Shown here: in pieces, positions 22,201 to 34,229 of the stretch
How the letters are laid out: each line of letters opens with the position of its first letter
Position numbering within the stretch: position 1 is the first letter of the stretch
Translations under genes and position numbers: made by a program
NCBI GenBank assembly: GCA_016648135.1
Contig: JADDOH010002013.1
Span: 17,210 to 81,209 of the forward strand
From: Agrypnia vestita
Lineage: Eukaryota; Arthropoda; Insecta; Trichoptera; Phryganeidae
Reading direction: 5' to 3'
Length of the DNA stretch: 64,000 bases
Notes under the pieces: generated by a model
The model's input: the letters and a program-made list of their open reading frames with translations, nothing else
Told to the model about the DNA's origin: nothing
Database searches by the model: none

Positions 22201-24150
22201 AAATATTTTCTATACTGAAAGTTAAAAACACAAATAATTTAATCCATAAAAACAAAGTTTTCGTTATAAATTCTTTATGCGTATGCAGTATGCTGTATGC
22301 AAATTTTTTCATTCGATGTCATTCAAACTTCTTCTCTGTAAAGAATGGATGCTTCTAGGAACGACTAATTTTCACCGATACTGATTTATCATAATGACGT
22401 CACCCAAGTGTTATTATTCAGGAACCTAGCCTTTCGAACGCCGTTCTTAGTATCTTGGAGAAAAAATTAATATTATTCCAGTCTTGGTGTAAAATAATTC
22501 TGTTTTTGCTTGTAACTTTGCGAAAAAAAAATTGAAAAGTAAAAATTCGGCAACTAGTTATTTTTAGATGGAGAATAGAGCCACCCCTCTCGGAGCAGCG
22601 GCGGAAATTGTGAAAACTGGGTGAAAGCGAATTTAATTCTGAAGTGCATCACTTCGGAACGTTTATTTTCAGCACACTCGATAGCAGCATTCGTGTCCTA
22701 TCGATTGCGATATTTACATTGGCCAACGCGTCGCAAAGCAGCGTACAAAAATATAAAAAACGGCAAAAAAACCTCTAAAATGAACGCCATTCCGTATATA
22801 CGCAATTCGGATCAAAAATTTTTTGTAGACCTCACGCGCACTATTGCGCGCTATGTGTAGGTATGTGTATGTGTCGCACCTCGCTGCGATTTTTTTAACC
22901 GAATTATTGAAAAAACAGAAAGTTAGATTTTGGGGAGGGAGGGGAGTACTAGAGGGGGTACAAAAATCGAAAAATGGGTAAAAGATGGCGCCTCTAACTA
23001 TAATTAGAATGTGATACTCAATTTTTGAATTTCATTCAAACTATGCAAATAGTCACAGAAACATCGCACTCGGTAAAAAAAAACCAAAAGAGTGGCTATA
23101 TTTTTGTCACGCCGCGAGAAAGGCAAGGATGCAAAATTCCAACATACGAAAAAAAGACGGCCGGATTTTGCACCATTGACATTTAAGATTTTTTTCTTAA
23201 ACAGTATTGCAATTGAAAAAGAGTCTAAAAATGAAAATAAATTTTCGTTTTTGAGAAGGGCCTAGCGGGAGGGAGGGAGGTCCCGAAAAATAAAATAAAA
23301 ATTAGGTCCCAAGATGGTTTCGGGAAAATTTTTCATTTTCGGATCGGACGAAAACTGGCAAAGATATTATTAAGCACCGTGGAAAAAAGCTGAAATTCGA
23401 CTAAATTCTGAGGAGGAGAGACGTTCCGCGATGAATGTATTTTCCAAAGACGTCGGCAGGCTGCGTCCGTCTGGGGAACCTGATATTTTTGGAATCGAAC
23501 TCTCGGTCTTCGAGTTATTCTCGCGAAAAACGAAAACGACCACAATAACCGTGCACACCGACAAAGAAAATAAGAAAAAAGAAATAAATTTAACTGATTT
23601 TTTTATTGTTAACATATTAATATATACAATAATTAAATTTTTCTTAGTCATGTATAAGGTGATTTTCTATGATAAAAGTATACTTGTTATGTGGCGTTAC
23701 ATACAAAAAAACGCGTATTGTACTCCTCAAAAGGAAATGGTACTTACATATTTATCCAATTGACACTTATTAAGTTGTATAACGTGAGAACAGTTATTTG
23801 TACGAAAAAATTGTATCGAAACTTTTTCTATTTTTTATGTTTATAACGTTAACTTTGTGGTTTGACATAATTATCAACATTAATTAATTAAGAACTTTGT
23901 ATGAATCACTCGGGGTAACTCTACGTCTACCGGTTTCGATACCAGTTTACCACGTTAGGATGGACACACACGCGTAATACGCGTCCGTCCTCATGAAGAT
24001 GACAAAATGCGTTGTCATCGACGTCGACTCGACGTGAAAAATTTCGATTGGATGACGGGAAGTGTGTTAATTTTCACTTCCAAGACACACTTTCACACAC
24101 ACGTACGTACGGCGGCGAAACTAATATAAAGAATTTAATAAATGCGAAGA
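22200..24150 (+). repeat. Interspersed repeat family B, copy 3
   Basis: It matches copy 1 from the ATAAAAACAAAGTTTTCG start through GAACCTAGCCTTTCG to the CACACGTACGTACGGC end. C' is absent, and the site reads ATTATTGAAAAAACAGAAAG at about 22900. Relative to copy 1 there is about 430 bp of extra sequence between about 23566 and 24000, ending in a CTACCGGTTTCGATACC and ATGAAGATGACAA block that recalls Penelope-like terminal sequence. No protein is encoded. Confidence 0.75.
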
Positions 24151-24321
24151 ATTCAGAACAATATATATTGTATGTTAACGAAATACAAACAAGTTCTAGA
24201 ATTTATCATAGAATGATTTGAATATTTTATTTGAATATTTAGAAACAAATAACTTGCGAAAGAAACAAGAAATTGCAAATCGGCGATAATCGAAATAGAT
24301 ATAAAAAAATATATTTTAGCA

Positions 24322-24513
24322 GTATTTTTAGTCTTTAAAAGAATACTTGAAACGGTAGAAAGGAAAAACTTTTACAAAGATAAAAAATCATCGGACTTTC
24401 AAATATCGCTATCAACCTATTCAAAGAATATCTTAGTGAAAGAAAACAAATAACAAAATCAATTAAGACAATATCGGAACCAATTGAAAATGATCTGGGT
24501 ATTTCGCAAGGAT
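24322..24513 (+). pseudogene. LINE reverse transcriptase fragment
   Basis: One frame gives FLVFKRILETVERKNF. The next gives LFKEYLSERKQITKS then ISEPIENDLGISQG. The series FKRAFETVDR, YLSxRKQ, GIPQGSVLG is RT motifs 3 and 4 of Jockey-like LINEs. At least one frameshift separates the parts and the piece ends just at the QG of motif 4. Confidence 0.65.
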
Positions 24514-24618
24514 AAGGGTATTACCCTCACCACACACATGAATCGTAGTTCTTTTTGGTGAGCTGTATACATACAATGGTCACATGCCTCATACTGTAGG
24601 CCTCAATTCCTTTTTATT

Positions 24619-25038
24619 ACTCCCTTTATTTTAACTCGTGGCATCTGATTGACCGATTGACGCAAAAATTTTGGATCGATTTTTAACCCTTTTTCCGTAA
24701 TCCAATTGAGCTGAAACTTTGCAAGCAGACTCGTGGCGACGATCAAAAAGATGTATCAATCTTTCTTTAAAAAAAATTAGTAATTATAGTATAATTTTGG
24801 ATTTTTCAAATTTTTAATGTTTTTTTTCATACAACTGAGTAAGTAGTATGAAAAGACTGCGTCGCGTCTGGTAGACACTAAGCCTGATTATAATATAATT
24901 TTGGATTTTTGGAAATTTTTTATTACTCTCTTTCGTAACGTCGCCAGACCGAAGCCCAACGCGTAGGTTAAGCGCCAAACCAGTTTCCACTAGTAAATGA
25001 GAAAGGGAGTATAATAAAAACTTGATTTTTAAGGGTTA
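24619..25038 (-). mobile_element. Family C' element, reverse copy
   Basis: In reverse it runs from AACCC-T-AAAAATCAAG with ACTCCCTTTCTC at the right to GGGAGT at 24619. It keeps the GATCGTCGCCACGAGTCTGC-type box and the family hairpin (CATAC-ACT...AGT-GTATG near 24830). Compared with the C' at 2960 it has a duplicated ATTATAATTTTGGATTTTT segment. Confidence 0.6.
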
Positions 25039-25551
25039 GTTTTTTTTACTTTGGGCTGTTCCATGATTTTTTTATGCATCTTGATCCCAGTGATCCATAT
25101 TGATGTACATGTTTTTTATTATCTCGATCGGTTACCTAGTCTCACTACCAAGTTTACTTTTAAGTTTTTTTATGTTCATAAAATATTATTATTTTTTATA
25201 TATATTTACTATTTATCTTTTACTTTTTACATTTTTATATATTATCTGGTACCTAGTCTCACTACAAAGTTTTCTTTTAAGTTTTGTTATGCTCATATAA
25301 TCTTATTATTAATTATATATATATTTTATCCTTTATAAATTACACCTATAAATAAATATGCTATGTACTTTTGCAAAATATGAAAAAGAAACGTGCCGAC
25401 AAGCTGTATAAGGCTTGGCACGATCTATAATAATAAAAATATGTCTAAATTTAAAAAAAAAAGGTATATACATACAATGGGTTCGAATAATTGATAGAGT
25501 CGCAGTGGTACATTCCCTGCTGGAAGGAATATGCCTATAAAATGCCTATAA

Positions 25552-25608
25552 AGTTGTTAACCCTATGCCCAACCTCCAGGTTGGGGGTTGGGCATAGGGT
25601 TAACAACT
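25552..25608. repeat. Perfect 23-bp hairpin at the RTE 5' junction
   Basis: Arms 25552-25574 (starts AGTTGTTAACCC) and 25586-25608 (ends GGGTTAACAACT) are exact complements around an 11-nt loop that itself can pair CCAACC with GGTTGG. It directly precedes the endonuclease relic. Confidence 0.95.
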
Positions 25609-26130
25609 CTACCCCATAAAAAAACAAAATGTTACGATACTTCAAGCCAAGCCTCGGAAAACATCAAAACGGAATGAGGAAAACAGACCCGGCAAACGTA
25701 AAAAGCCACACGATTTAAAAATAAGCACTTGGAATGTTCTAACGCTACATCAACCTGGCGCCCTCCAGACACTTATAGATCAGCTAATATAAAGTAGACA
25801 TCACAGCACTACAGAAAATTGGATGGCAGGAAAATAGGATCTTTGAAAAAGGAGACTACTGCATGTATTATAGCTGTCATGAAAATCATCACATAAAGGG
25901 GAGAGGCTTTCTGGTAAGCAAACGAGCAAAGCATCTCGTCATGGACTTAGGGCACTCGGCCCACAAATGGCGTATCTCAGAGTTCAAGGAAGATTTTTCA
26001 ACCTGAGCATACTGAATGTCTATGTATCAACGGAGGACAAACCCTCCGATGAAAAGGAAGATTTCTATGACAAGCTGGAGTCTTTGGGCCCCCTACTTTA
26101 CTAGGACAGGGGCATGAAGATGATGATGAT
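25586..26130 (+). mobile_element. Internally deleted RTE-type retrotransposon (endonuclease plus 3' tail)
   Basis: After a leader, the frame gives KISTWNVLTLHQPGALQTLI, ALQ-type and IRWQENRIF pieces in shifted frames. Then come QMAYLRVQGRFFNLSILNVY and PSDEKEDFYDKLESL, the AP-type endonuclease of RTE-like (craniofacial-development-protein-2-like) elements. It then jumps straight to TTACTAGGACAGGGGCATGAAG and a GAT microsatellite, the 3' end seen at 16749 and 63388. The whole reverse transcriptase is gone. Confidence 0.75.
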
Positions 26131-28425
26131 ATATTGTCTCACGGTATATTCAAATCTGAGTAGTACGGCGGTGGAACTTTTATTTTAACTTTAACTTAAC
26201 TGGAGCACTATTCCATAATTTTCACTAATTGTCTCTTGAGAATTTTCCATTTGTCTATGCAACAGTTTATTTACGCTTTTTCTATTGCATTGATTCATTA
26301 CCAGAGTTAGCCGCATGCAGGTGGGTACTCTGGTACTTTATTCGGTACTCTGGTACATTATTCGCTGGCACGGATTGCCTGCTTTCTGTGACTTCGCTTC
26401 CGTGCCTTCGCCAAACGTCAAAATAAGACTGGCGCTTGCGTCCGCAGCTTCGTAATAATAGAATCCTGAATGTCTGGAAGTTTCAAGAATATAGCCAAGT
26501 TATCTGCAGATTGTTTATTCTAAAATGTCCACAGTGATGGACGAATCTTCGATTATGTGACAATACTATATACAACACAATACTATATAATATTCTGCCA
26601 GATGAATACCTAAATTTTGATTTTTCCGAAATATATGTTTACAGGCAACACATGTGTCAATTTACTGACTGCACGCGCCTGCCACCATGACTGTCTTTGC
26701 TGCGTCCAGCCTTTTTATTGTCTGCGCTAGCTCCCCCCGTTATGATGGTGATTTTTTTCCTCTTACGTTTTGTGGATAATTTCTTTTTAACGCCAATGAT
26801 TCGAACTCGGTTTTTTTTTGCACATTTTTAACGAGTAACGAACAGAAATTCGGTACATTATTGTTTTCCTCACCCGTGTCCCGCGCTCGTCGACCCCAAG
26901 CTTACCTAAACGTCGCTAAACAGTAATGTTCAGCGCTTCACCAATCCCGCGTGCGGCCTCACCTCAAATGGCGGTCGCCATCAATCGTAGCCGCGATTTA
27001 ATCCGTGTCTGTGGTGACAGGCCGTCCGGGGGAGATGCATATTTGACATTAACATTTCCCTGTCCAGAACCACTTTGTGCACATTAAATCATCTGAAGTA
27101 TATGCTCCGCGCGCTGCATAAGTTTCGGAGGTCAAAAGCGCAATGTGACGCAGATGTGAATTTTATTTCCCGAAGTGTTTAAAATTTCACAAAAAAAGCT
27201 TGAGTCCAACACCAAAAAATATCATTATAATGTCGATGACATCTCTGAGATCATTTAAGAAACAAAACGTCAGAAAAATCAATGATACGCCAATAAGCTT
27301 GTAATGCAACAATCCAATAATTTCATAGCATAAGCGCTTAGCTTATTTTGAAAATAGTAAGAATACTGATGTGACGCGCATTCCCTGTTCGCATCTCTAT
27401 TTAAACAAAAAGTCAATATTATTTGTCTCGGTGGCGCAGAAACAAATTATTGGGCCACAATTATTTTCTTCGCATATTTCATTTTATGGATCAGTTATTG
27501 TACGTCCGCCAACGAAAATATAGTGGTATCAAAGCCAGTCGACCTTAAAATAATCATTTGGTTAAATGGTTCATTAAAAGTTTGTTATTTTTTATAATTT
27601 ATGTTTTTTAAAATTAAAGTTTATGTCCAACCGCAAAGCTAACACTGTAAACATAAAAAAATATTCCTATTTATTTATTCGTTACTTTAAACTAAGGTTT
27701 TGAAGTCTACGATGTACTTGTGCTTGTGCGATTGTTGAACTTATTCAGCGATTACGGGCCCCCGGTGGCCGAGCTCCCGGCCTGCCCTTAGAATAACTAC
27801 TCTACTGAATGTAGCTACTATTTTAATATGCATTGATTTATCTATTAAGTGACTAGGAATAAATTTTCTGAAGAGTAAATGATTACATAATGTATGAAAA
27901 ATAAACAAATTCCTTCCATGTTCTGGTAGGTAGGTGTAGGTATCTGTTTCATCTTCCCATAGAAATATCTCGAAACCCGAGACGCAATTAAAACTTAGAG
28001 TCAGGATAATTTCCAAGTTAAACAGGAAAATCTACTTGAGACGTCCGTAATCGAATGCTTCGTTATTTTTATTGCCACTAAGTGATACAAAATGTATTTA
28101 CGTTCCGTTAAGAATTTCTGTTTGAACTTAAGAAAATATTTTTGTGATTAAGTATGATTCCTGGTGTTTATTTATGATGTACTTCGATAAATCACTAAGA
28201 TGTTTATTATTTAAGATGATACGAATAATTTGCTCATAAGGAATAGTTTGAAATTTCTCCAAAATAATTTAAAATTTAATATATTTTTCACATTTTTTTT
28301 CAAGAACTAAAAAGCTTTCTACGGTGGTCTCTTTTGTAATCTGATTTTGATACTTGTTGATGTTGAAATAATTGTATAATTGATCATTTAAGCCGTTCTA
28401 CGTGTTTATTATTCTGTTATCAATT
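26131..28425. other. Long stretch without recognised genes
   Basis: Patches at 26.3-27.1 kb are less AT-rich (for example near 26380 and 26900), but no exon, RT motif or element ends could be supported. Confidence 0.4.
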
Positions 28426-28429
28426 TATC

Positions 28430-28830
28430 GACCGTATTCCGAAAATAGCAATATTGGAATTTTAAGGTCGTTATCTCAACACTTAATAGACAAGACTAAA
28501 AGTAAAGATACAACGAGACGTAGATATACGTCGGTGTTCGTCGATTTGTATGTTTTCACATATCTCTCTTAAAGACAATGCCTTTATTTGCAGTGTCCGA
28601 TGTCTGCAATGCCTTTAGATAAAGGGATTGATTTCTTCGATCACCTGGCGGTCTGGTTTGACAGAGTTTCAAATGGATTACCGAAGTACCTATCGCAAAC
28701 GTAACCTCACAATTCTCATGTTTCGACTAAAATCACATGAAATAAGTACTAATGCTGTATTTGAAGCGTATTGAAAAAAGATTATTTCATATGCTGTTAT
28801 TAATTTCATCTCCCACAGCATTATGACTTG

Positions 28831-28896
<66 letters not shown>

Positions 28897-29010
28897 AAGT
28901 AGAAACTAAAGAAATAAACATCGACGTATACCTCGTCTCGTTTTTTTTTTCTCGTCTATTAAACACTGGGATGACAATCTTAGGATCCCAATATTGCTAT
29001 TTTCGGAATC
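28430..29010. mobile_element. TIR element of family E type (about 0.58 kb)
   Basis: Left end ATTCCGAAAATAGCAATATTGG (about 28435) and right end reverse complement (28987-29008) match perfectly for 21 bp. Weaker pairing follows inward to GTCTATTAA/TTAATAGAC (about 54 bp in all). The ends resemble GGCCGTATTCTGAAAATAAC at 54734 and the ends of E1, so these belong to one terminal-repeat family. There is no coding capacity; a CT microsatellite lies inside. Confidence 0.65.
28833..28897. repeat. (CT)n microsatellite
   Basis: About 32 CT units are broken once by CTTTCT. It lies within the TIR element at 28430-29010. Confidence 0.95.
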
Positions 29011-29850
29011 TTCTTCTTTTTCTTCAGCCTCCATCTCTCCCCTGCTGGATACAGGCCTCTCCCGTATCCTTTCTTCCTTCCTTGTTATATTCTTTATTTT
29101 ATTATATTATTTATCTGTTATATACTATATTCTAGTTGTAGCCATTTCTTCCCCCCACTATGGCTATATCGTCAGCCCATCTTTTTTAAGGCCTTACGAC
29201 GCCTCTTTTATTCTCCCAAGGTCCCCACTTCAGAACTCTGAGAGTCCAGCTTGTCGCATCCTACATTTTTACATGCCCCGCCCATCGCCATTTTAGCTTC
29301 GCTACACGATCCATAATATCCACTACTCTAGTTCTGCGCCTAATTTCATTATTTCCAATTAATCTCTTAGGCTTACGCCTAGCATGGATCTTTCCATGGA
29401 TCGTTGTGTGCATTTGAGCTTTTCTACACCTTTCTTTGTAAGGGCCATCGTCTCCACTCCACACATCACTGGCAATATGCACGATTCAAAGGTTCTTCTA
29501 TTTAAGCTAATCGGGATCTCTTTGTCTTCAAAAATATGTTTGCGTTTGCCAAAAGCAACCCAGCTCATTGCTATTCGTCTTGGCAATTCTGCTGTTTGGT
29601 TTTCTTTGTCCATTGTCCATTGTCTTGTATCCCAGATATATATATTCATCTACTATTTCAATATTATTGTTATTGATTGTGATGATTTCGTTCTCTGGTC
29701 TCATTTTTTTGTTTCCTGTATAATTCGTATTGAGACCAATTTTGCTCGAAGCCTCGTGTTGTTTTTTTATCATTATACTTAGTTCTTTGATGTTTTCACT
29801 TCTTTCAATTTTCGAAACATGGCCGAGTATTAGCGAATACATAATATGTA
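29003..29850 (-). mobile_element. RTE-type retrotransposon relic, C-terminal end and 3' tail
   Basis: The minus strand in successive frames reads KQHEASSKIGLNTNYTGNKK, EYIYLGYKTMDNG, TFESCILPVMCGVETMALTK, TQRSMERSMLGVSLRD, then IRRRTRVVDIMDRVAKLKW and RWAGHVKM. This is the classic tail of RTE-like reverse transcriptase ORFs (TYGxETW, QRxMERxMLGVSLRD, KLKWRWAGHVAR). Three frames are needed, so it is dead. The 3' end is a GAAGAA-rich run at about 29003-29025. Confidence 0.85.
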
Positions 29851-29859
29851 AAACATAAC

Positions 29860-30517
29860 TTTAATTTAAAATGAAAGCTTTATTTTAAAAATATATTATT
29901 AATATGCATGATATGTATATGTACTTTGTGTATTTCTATTTTAAACATGTCAGACAATCTTACTAGATCAAACGAGGCAAGGCAAATCCAAATAATTTCT
30001 GCTTCTTCCGGAGCAGAAACATTTGTTTTATACATAATAAAATATAAGCATTACGCCGACAAGACGACTATTCTTATATATAAAAGAAGATTTGACAAGA
30101 ACCTTTAGTTAGTTTCAATTAAAATTCGTGTCTTTTTTTTCCAAAAAAAAGCGTTACTATTATGAAATCGGAAATAACGTCCATCAGTAGCGCGAAAGCC
30201 AAGAAAATAGTAAATAGCGGCCACTAACTACTATGTACGCAAGTTTTGACTGACAACAAAATTAAGTAGATAATGTGATTTCTGATTAATGATTTCATGG
30301 CATTTATATTTTATTTTCCTGTCCGAAAAGCTTCACAAAACTCTTAGACGACGAAAATGTGCCTCCTTTATAATACGACGTGAAAGCTAATAAATAGTAT
30401 GTCAAATATGAGAGAAAATGTACGATGTGTTGTGTAATTACTAAAAGTATTTCTGGTTCAAAATGGGTCCAGCCTACTGATCCGGAATGGGTGATTAATA
30501 TATGTATTTGAATTGTG

Positions 30518-30560
<43 letters not shown>

Positions 30561-31630
30561 TACTAAATAACGACATATATTGTCAGAATATTTTTGTCGG
30601 AGAATGAATCAAATTATTAATGGTTCGATAAATAATATGCATATTTTGTGCCCAGTCGTAAATGTATACTTCATATTTTTTTTCACTATACTAACGATGC
30701 ATCATTTTTCGTTAATTAGATATCTTATTTTTTCACTATGACATGTGTATTTTTAACGTAGAATATGTTTATTCAGAGGGTGGGTACCCCAGTATAATTT
30801 ATCACAAAAACTCACAAGCAGCGCGATAGAAAACTTCGTAACATTTTTATACATTCTCACTTTTTCCTCGTGTTTTATTTTCACTTTACCGATACCGGGA
30901 TCGATATCAGAAGTCTACAAAATTTTATTAAAATTAAAAAAATTGATATATCGAATATCGATTGTCTATTTTTTTAGTTTCACATCTTACTATTTCCCCA
31001 TTAGACTGCGTTAAATTGACATATAATTTTGAAAAAACAAACAATCACTTTAATAATTTACTCGCTTATCTAAAGTTAGGTGATAGAAAAATAGCACAGA
31101 ATACTTATAGAATATACTCTTTTAGGTAATGTTAATAATATATTTATTGTAAAATAAAGTTTATTATATGCAAACATTATATTAAAAAAACTTTTCGATA
31201 GGAAAAGCGCTTAGAGAAAACTACTTATGTCAAAAGTGATGGAACAAATTTAATGGGTTTGCTCGTCTAACCGTGAAGATATTTAACTAAAAATATATAC
31301 AAGATTGAAAGTGTAATGAAACAAGGGTGGTGATAGATGGAGGGCTAAGGGGTATAATATACTTGGTGGGTTATCTTACTAAACACTCCGAGGGTCGAAT
31401 CTTCGATGTTCACTAAGATTGCATTAACGTTTCAAGGGCTGAGTTTACTAAGACCAAAGTAGCTTTAGCCCAGCGCTCCCAAGTGTAAATCGTATATTTT
31501 GATAATTCTTCGGTCATTTTCCACATTTTTATGAGTTTAAAATTATTTACCAAAATCGTAATTAGATTGCCTTGTTCCAAGTTCAATAGAGCCTGAACAA
31601 TTAAATAAAAATAGTTTTAAGATTTAAAAA
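29860..31630. other. AT-rich stretch with an (AT)n tract, no genes
   Basis: An (AT)n microsatellite of about 18 units lies at 30521-30557. Nothing else was recognised. Confidence 0.45.
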
Positions 31631-31633
31631 AGT

Positions 31634-32158
31634 ATCCCATAAAAACCAAGTTTTTATTATACTCCCTTTCTTTGTAAAATATAACAACAATTAAAGATGA
31701 ATAAAAACTTATAACAACTCTAAACTTACAGTAATTTAATATATTTCTAAAATGTCAGATGTTTTGAGCTTTGATAAGACACTTCATGCTTTGAAGATTA
31801 AATTCTAAAAACATTTGTCAGTCAATTTAGATTTTCGACACTCGTAGTGAAGTACCTATTATGCATACCGACGGAGTAATTCAAATTTAGAAAATATACC
31901 GCGACGTTATCGGGCCGCCGTGAGCAAACTTTTCTAATGATTCCAATTTGAAAAAAACGATAAAATTTATAAAAATCCGAAATTATTCTATAATTATTTA
32001 AAAAATTTAACAAAAATTTGATAGATCTTCTTGATCGTCGCCACGAGTATACTTGCCAAGTTTCAGCCCGATTGGATCACGGGAAAAGGGTCTAAAATCA
32101 ATCCAAAGTTTTTGTTGACGGCAAGCAAGCGGACGCCACGAGTTAATATAAAGGGAGT
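31634..32158 (+). mobile_element. Family C element, copy 1
   Basis: It runs from CCCATAAAAACCAAG with TACTCCCTTTCTTTG to AAAGGGAGT and is about 525 bp, non-coding. Shared landmarks with copies at 48.35, 48.89 and 59.99 kb are ATGTCAGATGTTTTGAGC, CGACGGAGTAATTCAAATT and GATAGATCTTCTTGATCGTC. Flanks AAAAAAGT (left) and AAAAAAAGT (right) look like a target duplication. Confidence 0.75.
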
Positions 32159-32315
32159 AAAAAAAGTTAAATTACGTTTTAATTTGTATTTTTGAGGCCC
32201 AAAATAATACTTTTCTATCACAGCTATTATTTTGGTTTCATAAAAAAACTCGTAATTCAATTGAATACTGACTAATAATCGATATATTATGTAGTGGCCA
32301 CTTGCCATTATGTAT

Positions 32316-32627
32316 TGTAACGAGTTGTCCGTTAACGTTTGACGGGCGAAAACAAGCGAAGGCGCATGCGCGCAGAACGACGTGTCAGTGCGCCCAGTCA
32401 TGAAATAACGAAGTAACAGATCATTCGAAAGCGAAGATTTTAGAAAAATTCTTACTGAAGAAGCGAAATAAAAGCGAAGCGATTCTTTTGGTGTAAAAAC
32501 AGTATGGAACATTCCAGTGAATGTTAAACGTCAAATAAAATATTGAAGCGATAATAAAGGTTTATTTACGAGGTATAAATTACGAAATACGTTTTCATTC
32601 ATTTCGGCCAAGCCACGACATGTAACA
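32316..32627 (+). mobile_element. Solo LTR (312 bp) with 4-bp target duplication
   Basis: It starts TGTAACGAGTTGTCC and ends GACATGTAACA. GTAT lies immediately on both sides (32312-32315 and 32628-32631). TG...CA ends with 4- to 6-bp duplications define LTR retroelement insertions, and 4 bp fits Gypsy-type elements. AATAAA signals occur near 32536 and 32554. No internal coding region flanks it, so it is a solo LTR left by recombination. Orientation is inferred from the polyadenylation signals. Confidence 0.75.
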
Positions 32628-33096
32628 GTATAAACAAATATTTGTATGACTTGGCAATATTTCTAAATAACACAACGTCGTAAATAAATAAACTAATATA
32701 CTTCCAACACAAGTTACAAATACACTTCCAATTATCTGATATAATACTCAATGATTAAATTATTAATAATATAAGATATGCCGATAGTAAATTGCAGAAA
32801 CTCCACTATTTTACTTAACAAAAAATTCACTTTGAGGATAAACAAAGTTAAAAAAATATTTATGATTATATATAAATAAGAAAAGACTTTGTTGCTAATC
32901 TGGTCATCGAGAACAAAAATTGAAAGGATTTAAAGGAAATTTAAAAATTCAAATACTTAAGGATTTAGCTTTACAAGATATGGGATGAACCTCAAGAAAT
33001 AAGATCACAAATTGAAATCTGTGGAAGCACTTTTAACAAAATAAAAAATAAAAACTGCTGTGCAATTGTGACCTTACGTCAAACGAATGAGAATCA

Positions 33097-34225
33097 TCTA
33101 TACCTATAAAACTCAATGTCTGTCTGTTCTCTATACGAATCTATACCGTTTATCCGATTCGATTGAAACTTTGGATACTTATGCTTTAGGACCCGGCGGG
33201 TAACATAGACGACATTTTCCCCCTATTCTTTTACCCCTTCCCCTCCCCCTGTTATATTTTCGATGCAAATCTGTACCGTTTGACCGATCGGACTCAAAAT
33301 ATGGAAACTTGTTCTTCTGGACCCGACGGGTAACAAAGGTGACATTTCCCCCCTATTTATTTTACCCCTTCCCCTTCCACTCATATATTTTCGATGCAAA
33401 TTTGACCGATCGGACTCAAAATTTGGAACCTAATTATTTAGGACTTGACGGCTAACATAGGCGACATTTCCCCCTATTCTTTTACCCCTTCCCCTCTCGT
33501 GATGTATTTTCGATGCAAATCTGTACCGTTCAACCGATTGGACTCAAATTTTGTATACTTTTTCCTTAAAACCAGTCGGGTAATATAGGTGACATTTCCT
33601 CTTCCCCCTCTAACCCGTCCCGTTCCCCAGATCTATTTTCTGTACATATCTACACCGCTTCACCAATTGGACCCAAATTTTGTATTCATATTCCCGACGG
33701 AAAAATAGGCCACATTTCTTCCCTAGACATCATATCCATCCCAGCCTTGATTAAATGGACACATCGATTTAATTAGAGGCTTTGTTTTTATTTTTATTTT
33801 TTTATTTTCATTTATTGGTTTTCTTACAGCCATATAATTAATCAATCTTGAAAAAAAAACAATAATTGATGTACAGAGTTTTGGGCCAATTACAAGAAAA
33901 CACATATATACAATCGATAAAAAATAAGAAGAAACATGTCCAATAGTGAGTTTGTGTGAGTGTGTGTATTTGTGTGTTTATTTATTTATTTATTTTGTTC
34001 TGGGAAAAGTTAACAGCAAAACAATCTTAAAAATTTTCCACTGAATTTAAAAATTTACTTTAACATACATTAATAGCGAATGGAGAGGGTAGAGGGGAAT
34101 GTGGGACGGGAGTAGAAGGGAAGATATAATGTACAAATTTGCAAAACAACGGAACCTTTCTTCACCCAACAAATTTATTTTCAACCTGATCTTTAACTCA
34201 TGCAACGCCGGGTACGAACAGTTAT
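33097..34225 (+). mobile_element. Helitron-like non-autonomous element, copy H2
   Basis: The 5' end is A|TCTATACCTATAAAACTC followed by AATGTCTGTCTG. The 3' end is ATGCAACGCCGGGTACGAACAG then TTAT in place of CTAG, so that terminus is mutated. Five to six ~115-bp minisatellite units fill 33150-33715 (GACCGATCGGACTCAAAAT, GGTAACATAGGCGACATTT). A further ~500 bp of AT-rich sequence with a GT/GTTT microsatellite precedes the 3' end. There is no Rep/helicase gene. Confidence 0.7.
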
Positions 34226-34229
34226 AAAA

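Noticed and set aside
25051..25338. 95-codon frame with hydrophobic repeats
   Set aside because: It arises from a duplicated AT-rich segment (ACCTAGTCTCACTAC...TTTTAAGTTTT, twice, about 120 bp apart); composition-driven, no family.
27741..28016. 91-codon minus-strand gene
   Set aside because: No domain, no splice-site support, ordinary AT-rich composition.
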